Assembly (NCBI RefSeq): GCF_003594885.1 | Contig: NZ_QZEZ01000008.1 | Coordinates: 124,001 to 188,000 of the forward strand | Reading direction: 5' to 3' | Length of the DNA stretch: 64,000 bases | Source of the DNA: Vallicoccus soli | GTDB lineage: Bacteria > Actinomycetota > Actinomycetes > Motilibacterales > Motilibacteraceae | Part shown: positions 59,074 to 64,000 of the stretch, piece after piece | Layout of the letters: every line of letters starts with the position of its first letter | Position numbering within the stretch: position 1 is the stretch's first letter | Position numbers and translations under genes: made by a program | Notes under the pieces: generated by a model | What the model was told of the DNA's origin: nothing | Database searches by the model: none | What the model saw: the letters and a program-made list of their open reading frames with translations, nothing else

Positions 59074-60943
59074 CGAAGACCGGGCTCGTGGGGGTGTACG
59101 TCCCGTCGAGCACGAAGCCGAGGTACCGGCCCGCGTTGCGCAGGTACTCGTCGGGGTGCTCGGCCGCTCGCGCCACGACGTCACGGTACGGCAGCGCCGC
59201 CGTGCCCACCCAGGTGAGCGCGTTGAGCGCCTGCAGGCGCACCCGCGGGTCCTCGTGCCCGTCCAGGGTCTCCGCGAGGAAGCGCACGGCGTGGAACGGG
59301 TGCCCCAGCCGGGCCAGGGCCTCGGCCACGGGGATCCGGACGGCAACCGACTCCTCCTCGGCCAGCACCCGGGCCATCTCCTGCACGGCCGGCGCGGCGT
59401 CCCCGCCGAGCACGAGCAGCCCGGTGGCCGCCCAGTAGCGGACCACCTCGTGGTCGTCGCCCAGCTCGTCGAGCAGGTGCGGCAGGTTCGCCGGGTCCCG
59501 CTCGGCGGCCATCGCCGCCACCCGCATCACGTGCCCCAGCGGGTAGGCGCCCGGGACGCGGCTGTCGTCGTACCCCTCGAGCGGGTGCCCCTCCGGGATG
59601 AAGCCGTTGTCGTTGGTGGCGAGCAGGTGCTCGTCGAGGGCCCGGCGCATGCGCCGCAGCCGCGGCCGGTGCCGCTCGGAACCGGCCAGGTTGCGGACGC
59701 AGTCGGGGTCGCGCAGGACGTCGTACAGCTCCTCGGGCTCCTTGGGGTCCCAGAAGCGCTCCTGCACCTCGTCGAGGCGGCCCTCGAGGTGCAGCTGCTC
59801 CCACACCTGGTACGAGCGCTGCTGCCACATGTAGCCCATGCTCTGCCCGTACGGGCGGTGCGGCATGTAGTTGCGGACGTAGACGTAGCGCTCGTCGCGG
59901 GCCGTGCGCTGCAGGTCGTACCGCTCGTCCATCCTGCTGCGCTGGCCGAACGCGAACTCGCGCCGGTCCGGACGGCGGCCCAGGAACGAGCGGCCGTGGA
60001 AGTTGTCGGGCACCCGCACCCCGCACACCGCGAGGATCGTCGCCGGGATGTCCACGCCGTCCACCGGGGCGTCCTCGCGCGAGCCCGGGGGGCGCGGAGC
60101 GAGGTGCCGCCACTTCTCGGGCACGCGCACGACCAGCGGCACGTGCAGGCCGTCCTCGGTCGCGAAGCGCTTGCTGAGCGGGAGGACGCCGCCGTTGTCG
60201 GCGGAGTAGACGACGATCGTGTCCTCGGCGAGCCCGTCGGCCTCGAGCTCGGCGAGGCGCTTGCCGACGTTGGCGTCCATGACGGCCATGCGGTCGTAGT
60301 AGTGCGCGATGTCGGCCCGCACCTCGGGGGTGTCGGGCAGGTACGCCGGCACGCTCACGTCCCGCGGGTCGGTCGCCCCGTCCGCCGCACCGAACTGGCT
60401 CGACTCGTGGGTCGTCATGTCGGTGAAGACGGCGAAGAAGGGCGCGCCCTCGGGACGGCCGCGCCAGTGGGCGGTCGCGCTGGACTCGTCCCACAGCGTC
60501 GCGGGGTCCACGGCGGTGTTGTAGTCGGTCTTGACGTTGTTCGTCGCGTAGTACCCGGCGGCGCGCAGGTGCTCCGGCACGCTCGCGAACCGCTCCGGCC
60601 ACTCGCCGAGGGCCCGCATGTGGTGCGCCGGGCCGCAGCTCTCGGCGTACATGCCCGTGAGGTACGAGAACCGCGAGGGGGCGCAGACCGGCGCGGGGGA
60701 GTAGGCCGTCTCGAAGACGATGCCCTCCTCGGCGAGCGCGTCGAGCACCGGCGTGCGGGCGACCGGGTCGCCGTACGCGCCGAGGTAGGGGTTGTTGTCC
60801 TCGCTCAGCAGCCACAGCACGTTCGGGCGGCCGCGCGGCGGGGCGGCGGCGGCCGCCCCGGCGGTGGCGGTGGTCGCGGCGGCCAGCAGGCCGGCGCCGC
60901 CGGCGGCGAGCAGGCTGCGGCGCGAGACGTCGGTGTCGGTCAC
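59063..60943 (-). CDS. Tat-exported Cys-type sulfatase with C-terminal HEAT-like repeats
   Basis: A 626-residue sulfatase. The signal is twin-arginine (SRRSLLAAGGAGLLAA). The catalytic domain has PNVLWLLSEDNNPYLGAYGD (metal Asp-Asp region), the formylglycine site VCAPSRFSYLTGMY, TTHESSQF, VVYSADNGGVLPL. Residues about 515-615 look like HEAT/PBS-lyase repeats (VRYWAATGLLVLGGDAAPAV), a common C-terminal addition. As a folded Tat substrate it can be modified by the coupled FGE in the cytosol. Substrate is unknown; the S1 family covers glycan sulfates and alkyl/aryl sulfates. The start GTG is preceded by GAGGAG and a run of ten C. Confidence 0.93.
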   Translation of the reverse strand: MTDTDVSRRSLLAAGGAGLLAAATTATAGAAAAAPPRGRPNVLWLLSEDNNPYLGAYGDPVARTPVLDALAEEGIVFETAYSPAPVCAPSRFSYLTGMYAESCGPAHHMRALGEWPERFASVPEHLRAAGYYATNNVKTDYNTAVDPATLWDESSATAHWRGRPEGAPFFAVFTDMTTHESSQFGAADGATDPRDVSVPAYLPDTPEVRADIAHYYDRMAVMDANVGKRLAELEADGLAEDTIVVYSADNGGVLPLSKRFATEDGLHVPLVVRVPEKWRHLAPRPPGSREDAPVDGVDIPATILAVCGVRVPDNFHGRSFLGRRPDRREFAFGQRSRMDERYDLQRTARDERYVYVRNYMPHRPYGQSMGYMWQQRSYQVWEQLHLEGRLDEVQERFWDPKEPEELYDVLRDPDCVRNLAGSERHRPRLRRMRRALDEHLLATNDNGFIPEGHPLEGYDDSRVPGAYPLGHVMRVAAMAAERDPANLPHLLDELGDDHEVVRYWAATGLLVLGGDAAPAVQEMARVLAEEESVAVRIPVAEALARLGHPFHAVRFLAETLDGHEDPRVRLQALNALTWVGTAALPYRDVVARAAEHPDEYLRNAGRYLGFVLDGTYTPTSPVFGGF

Positions 60944-60953
60944 GGGGGGGGGG
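60944..60953 (-). promoter_or_regulatory. C10 homopolymer between ribosome site and sulfatase start
   Basis: On the coding (minus) strand GAGGAG is followed by ten C and then GTG. Slippage would change the ribosome-site-to-start distance, now 10 nt, and so the translation rate of sulfatase and the coupled FGE. Confidence 0.7.
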
Positions 60954-60990
60954 CTCCTCGTCGAGTCCGGGGCGTGGTCGGGACCGTAAC

Positions 60991-61004
60991 TTGACGACCG
61001 TTCA
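60991..61004. promoter_or_regulatory. TetR operator between sulfatase and tetR genes
   Basis: TTGACG-AC-CGTTCA is a 14-bp palindrome with one mismatch, in the style of TetR sites. On the minus strand it lies between TTCCCT (61012-61007) and TACGGT (60988-60983), a plausible -35/-10 pair with an 18-nt spacer for the sulfatase gene. Confidence 0.7.
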
Positions 61005-61053
61005 GCAGGGAAGACCCGTCCCGGTCCGTGGGACGGCCGCCTACCCTGCCCCG

Positions 61054-61626
61054 GTGGCGGGCGGGCGGCGGCTGAGCGCCGAGCAGCGGCGGGCCGAGCT
61101 CGTGCGGGCGGCGACGGCGGTCTTCGCCGAGCGCGGCTACCGCGGCACCTCGCTGGCCGCCGTGGCCGAGCGGGTCGGCATCACCGCCCAGGGGGTGCTG
61201 CACCACTTCCGCACCAAGGACGCCCTGCTGCTCGCCGTCCTCGAGGAGCGCGAGCGCGACCTGGGCGGTGCCGCGGCCGCCGCCGGCGGGACCGCCGACC
61301 GCCTGCGCTACGTCGTGACCCGCATGCTGGCCGAGCCCGGCATCCCGCAGAGCCTGTGCGTGCTCTCCGCCGACAGCGTCACCGAGGGGCACCCGGCGCA
61401 GGGCTTCTTCCGGGCGCGGTACGAGCGCCTGCGCACGCGCCTCGCCGACGGGCTGCGGGCCGAGTTCGGCGACACCGTGCCAGGCGGGCTCGGCCCGGAG
61501 GCCGCCGCCGTGCTGCTCGTCGCGGTGCTGGACGGCGTGCGCCTGCAGTGGCTGCTGGACCCCACCGCCGTCGACCTCGCCGCGGCGGTCGACGACGCCG
61601 TGCGGCTGCTGCTCGAGCGCGGGTAG
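61054..61626 (+). CDS. TetR-family regulator of sulfatase locus
   Basis: A 190-residue TetR protein. HTH: AELVRAATAVFAERGYRGTS, LAAVAERVGITAQGVLHHFR, TKDALLLAVLEE. The C-terminal domain has CVLSADSVTEGHPAQGFFRA, seen in TetR_C_6/PF13977-like sugar-hydrolase regulators. GTG at 61054 lies 6 nt after TACCCT, so a leaderless transcript is likely. A longer TTG start at 60991 would overlap the operator and is rejected. Confidence 0.9.
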   Translation: MAGGRRLSAEQRRAELVRAATAVFAERGYRGTSLAAVAERVGITAQGVLHHFRTKDALLLAVLEERERDLGGAAAAAGGTADRLRYVVTRMLAEPGIPQSLCVLSADSVTEGHPAQGFFRARYERLRTRLADGLRAEFGDTVPGGLGPEAAAVLLVAVLDGVRLQWLLDPTAVDLAAAVDDAVRLLLERG

Positions 61627-61714
61627 GCGCGAGAAAGGCGCGATACCCGCCCGCGGCCCGTGGAGCCGGAGCCCGCGAGCCACGCCCGCCGTCGGCCTCC
61701 GGGGTGGACGACGA

Positions 61715-61746
61715 AGGCCCCCGACCGCGACGCGGTGCAGGGGCCT
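61715..61746 (-). terminator. Terminator downstream of tRNA-Leu
   Basis: AGGCCCC (61715-61721) pairs with GGGGCCT (61740-61746), with an inner CCGC-GAC-GCGG stem. It lies 11 nt past the tRNA 3' end in the direction of transcription. Confidence 0.75.
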
Positions 61747-61756
61747 CCAGAGGGAG

Positions 61757-61841
61757 TGTCCGAGGGGGGACTTGAACCCCCATGCCCTTTTGGGGCACTA
61801 GCACCTCAAGCTAGCGCGTCTGCCAATTCCGCCACCCGGAC
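61757..61841 (-). tRNA. tRNA-Leu (anticodon GAG)
   Basis: An 85-nt class II tRNA. The 7-bp acceptor stem is GTCCGGG paired with CTCGGAC (one G-U pair). The D-arm contains GGCGGAATTGGCAGACGCGC, the anticodon stem-loop is CTAGC-TTGAGGT-GCTAG with GAG anticodon, the long variable arm is TGCCCC-AAA-AGGGCA-like, and the T-arm contains GGTTCAAGTCC. The discriminator base is A and CCA is not encoded. Confidence 0.97.
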
Positions 61842-61974
61842 AGGGTCGCCGCACCGCCGGGGGCGGTGACGACGGGGAACACCATAGCAAAGGACCGGGG
61901 GCCGCCCAGCCACCCCCGGGGCCGGGCTGAGGTGGAGGATGGGCGGGCCAGGACCGCCGTACGAGGGGAGCCCC

Positions 61975-63279
61975 GTGAGCCACCCGACCGCCGAGGACGA
62001 GGTCGTCGACCTCTGCCGCGAGCTCATCCGGTTCGACACGAGCAACTACGGCGACGGCAGCGGGCCGGGGGAGCGGGGCGCGGCCGAGTGGACCGCGGAG
62101 AAGCTCGCCGAGGTCGGGCTCGAGGTCACGGTGGTGGAGCCGCAACCCGGCCGCACCAGCGTCGTGGCGCGCATCGCGGGGGAGGACCCCGCGCGCGACG
62201 CGCTCCTCGTGCACGGCCACCTCGACGTGGTGCCGGCCGACGCCGACGACTGGTCCGTCGACCCGTTCGCCGGTGAGGTCCGCGACGGCTGCGTGTGGGG
62301 CCGCGGCGCGGTCGACATGAAGGACATGGACGCGATGGTCCTGGCCGTCGTGCGGCAGCGCCTGCGCGAGGGGCGGCGCCCGCCGCGCGACGTCGTGCTC
62401 GCGTTCCTCGCCGACGAGGAGGCCGGCGGCGTGCACGGCGCGCACTGGCTCGTCGACCACCGCCCGGACCTGTTCGAGGGGTGCACCGAGTCGATCTCCG
62501 AGGTCGGCGGCTTCTCCGAGACCATCGGGGGGCGGCGGACGTACCTCGTGCAGACCGCGCAGAAGGGCATCGCGTGGCTGCGCCTCGTCGCCGAGGGCAC
62601 CGCGGGGCACGGGTCGATGGTCCAGCGGGACAACGCGGTCACCGAGCTCGCGGCGGCGGTCGCGCGGATCGGGGCGTACGAGTGGCCGGTGCGGATGACG
62701 CCCACCGTGCAGCGCTTCCTCGAGGAGATGAGCGACCTGCTCGGGGTGCCGCTCGACCTGGAGGCGCCCGACGCGCTCGTCGCGCGGCTGGGCGCCATCG
62801 GGCGCATCACCGGCGCGACGGTGCGCAACACCGCCAACCCGTCGGTGCTGCAGGCCGGCTACAAGACCAACGTCGTGCCGCAGGTCGCCACCGCGCAGGT
62901 CGACGGGCGCTTCCTGCCCGGCTACGAGGAGGAGTTCCTCGCCACGATCGACGAGCTCCTCGGCCCGCGGGTGCGCCGCGAGTTCGTGCACCGCGACGAC
63001 GCCGTGGAGACGACGTTCGACGGCGACCTCGTCGACCGCATGGTCGCCGCGCTCGGGGCGGAGGACCCGGAGGCGCTCGTCGTGCCGTACTGCCTGTCCG
63101 GCGGCACCGACGACAAGTCGTTCGCGCAGCTGGGCGTCCGCGGCTTCGGCTTCGCTCCGCTGCGCCTGCCCGCCGACCTCGACTTCACCGCGATGTTCCA
63201 CGGGGTCGACGAGCGGGTCCCCGTCGACGCCCTGCGCTTCGGCGTGCGGGTGCTCGACCGCTTCCTCGGCACCTGCTGA
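61975..63279 (+). CDS. M20-family metallopeptidase/deacylase
   Basis: A 434-residue M20/M25/M40 hydrolase. Metal ligands and catalytic residues are in LLVHGHLDVVPAD (His, Asp), VDMKDMDAM (bridging Asp), FLADEEAGG (catalytic Glu pair) and SMVQRDNAVTEL, with the lid/dimer domain between. Members cleave dipeptides, N-acyl amino acids or related amides. No substrate clue in context. GTG at 61975 has GAGGGGAGCCCC before it; an ATG at 61939 is a longer alternative. It is divergent from the tRNA. Confidence 0.93.
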   Translation: MSHPTAEDEVVDLCRELIRFDTSNYGDGSGPGERGAAEWTAEKLAEVGLEVTVVEPQPGRTSVVARIAGEDPARDALLVHGHLDVVPADADDWSVDPFAGEVRDGCVWGRGAVDMKDMDAMVLAVVRQRLREGRRPPRDVVLAFLADEEAGGVHGAHWLVDHRPDLFEGCTESISEVGGFSETIGGRRTYLVQTAQKGIAWLRLVAEGTAGHGSMVQRDNAVTELAAAVARIGAYEWPVRMTPTVQRFLEEMSDLLGVPLDLEAPDALVARLGAIGRITGATVRNTANPSVLQAGYKTNVVPQVATAQVDGRFLPGYEEEFLATIDELLGPRVRREFVHRDDAVETTFDGDLVDRMVAALGAEDPEALVVPYCLSGGTDDKSFAQLGVRGFGFAPLRLPADLDFTAMFHGVDERVPVDALRFGVRVLDRFLGTC

Positions 63280-63291
63280 GCCGGCGGGTCC

Positions 63292-63328
63292 ACGGGGGTC
63301 CGCCGGCCGCAGCCGCGCGGACCCCCGT
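63292..63328. terminator. Bidirectional terminator, 12-bp stem
   Basis: ACGGGGGTCCGC (63292-63303) and GCGGACCCCCGT (63317-63328) pair perfectly around a 13-nt loop between the convergent M20 and transporter genes. Confidence 0.88.
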
Positions 63329-63337
63329 CGAGCGCCG

Positions 63338-64000
63338 TCAGGGGCGCTCGTCGCGCCGGGTGCCCGACGTCCCCGTCGGGTCGGCGCCGCCCTCGTCGAG
63401 CCACGCCCGCCCCTGGCCCTCGCGCAGGTCGATCGTGCGGTCCTGTGCCGCCCCGGCCACCCGGGAGTGCCGCGAGCCGTAGAACGCGTACACCACGACG
63501 CCCAGCAGCATCCAGGCCAGGAACCGCAGCCAGGTGTCGACCGGCAGGTTCAGCATGAGCCACAGGCACGCGACCACCGAGAGCGCCGGCAGCACCGGCA
63601 CCCACGGCGCGCGGAAGGCGCGCGGCAGGTCCGGGCGCGTGCGGCGCAGCACGATGACGCCGATCGACACGAGCACGAAGGCGAACAGCGTGCCGATGTT
63701 CACCAGCTCCGCCAGGGCGCTCAGCGGGATGAAGCCGGCCATGAGCGTCACGACCGCGCCCACCGCGATGGTGATGCGGTACGGCGTGCCGAAGCGCGGG
63801 TGCACCGCCGCCAGCCCGCGGGGGAGGAGGTTGTCGCGCGACATCGCGAAGATGACCCGGCTCTGGCCGAGCATGAGGATCATGACGACGGTCGTGAGGC
63901 CCGCCAGCGCGCCGACCGTGATGAGCGTGGCGATGACGTCCTGGTCGACGGCGCGGAACGCCTCGGCGAGCGGCGCCGCGGTGTTGAGCTCGGCGTAGCT
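63338..64000 (-). CDS. APC-superfamily amino-acid permease (CAT-like), C-terminal part
   Basis: The 3' part of a cationic-amino-acid-transporter-like permease; the N-terminal two thirds lie beyond the right edge. Visible helices include ATLITVGALAGLTTVVMILM, TIAVGAVVTLMAGFIPLSAL, LVNIGTLFAFVLVSIGVIVL and VLPALSVVACLWLMLNLPVD. The QSRVIFAMSRDNLLP loop is conserved in the family. The cytosolic tail is about 45 residues and polar. Confidence 0.92.
   Translation of the reverse strand, partial: SYAELNTAAPLAEAFRAVDQDVIATLITVGALAGLTTVVMILMLGQSRVIFAMSRDNLLPRGLAAVHPRFGTPYRITIAVGAVVTLMAGFIPLSALAELVNIGTLFAFVLVSIGVIVLRRTRPDLPRAFRAPWVPVLPALSVVACLWLMLNLPVDTWLRFLAWMLLGVVVYAFYGSRHSRVAGAAQDRTIDLREGQGRAWLDEGGADPTGTSGTRRDERP

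Noticed and set aside
61757-61841. tRNA-Leu as an integration site of a mobile element
   Set aside because: No integrase, direct repeat of the tRNA 3' end or phage-like gene is seen on either side.
61939-61974. Upstream ATG as start of the M20 peptidase
   Set aside because: The added 12 residues (GGPGPPYEGSP) are not family-like, and GTG at 61975 has a better ribosome site. It is not fully excluded.

Overview
This 64 kb window is a chromosomal stretch of a very GC-rich, free-living actinobacterium. The signs are extreme third-position G/C, GTG as the commonest start codon, many 4-nt ATGA/GTGA gene overlaps, twin-arginine signals, and families typical of Actinomycetota (DUF6158, DUF6328, DUF1360, DUF4383, a Rv2629-like baeRF2 protein, TIGR03086, ScyD-like). 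It resembles soil or rock-surface lineages, but no marker here fixes the genus. There is one RNA gene, tRNA-Leu(GAG). I see no insertion sequence, integrase, prophage or CRISPR array.

Layout. (1) 0-4.6 kb: a secreted coiled-coil protein cut by the left edge, a TauE/SafE exporter, a TrmH-type RNA methyltransferase and small conserved proteins. (2) 4.8-12.4 kb: a compact eight-gene minus-strand operon containing gmhA, hldE and gmhB equivalents, two family-9 and two other glycosyltransferases, and an SDR. This is an ADP-heptose glycan operon in a Gram-positive lineage. (3) 12.6-31.2 kb: mixed genes: a phytoene-desaturase-like flavoprotein, a baeRF2 protein, acidic disordered proteins, an aldehyde dehydrogenase, a membrane Ser/Thr kinase, a TetR/acyl-CoA dehydrogenase pair in which the TetR gene looks frameshifted, a third family-9 glycosyltransferase divergent from a sulfotransferase, and a lysine-rich histone-H1-like protein. 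(4) 31.7-40 kb: an arabinan-utilisation locus (LacI regulator, GH51, GH43, ABC binding protein and two permeases) whose LacI-type operator overlaps the -35 box. (5) 40-44.9 kb: a protein of 14 WDG/VGGxF repeats plus small conserved genes. (6) 44.9-52.7 kb: IclR, amidohydrolase, then CoA-transferase, citryl-CoA-lyase-like, LigB, LigA, an oxidoreductase and a D-amino-acid-oxidase-like gene. This looks like a meta-cleavage aromatic pathway with a CoA-dependent lower branch. (7) 52.7-56.9 kb: a secreted polyester-hydrolase/cutinase with PET-hydrolase hallmarks, a GAF-GGDEF-GAF-EAL c-di-GMP enzyme and a zinc alcohol dehydrogenase. (8) 57-61.6 kb: a RidA/TetR pair, and a Tat sulfatase translationally coupled to its formylglycine-generating enzyme beside a divergent TetR. 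(9) 61.7-64 kb: tRNA-Leu, an M20 peptidase and an APC amino-acid transporter cut by the right edge.

How the genes work together. The window is rich in carbohydrate, polyester, sulfate-ester and aromatic breakdown, each module with a local repressor and a visible palindrome near its promoter. Many genes appear leaderless: a -10-like hexamer sits 6-8 nt before a GTG start. The points most worth following up are the heptose operon, the PET-hydrolase-like enzyme, the CoA-dependent aromatic module, the 14-repeat propeller, the coupled sulfatase/FGE pair and the one-base lesion in the TetR gene.
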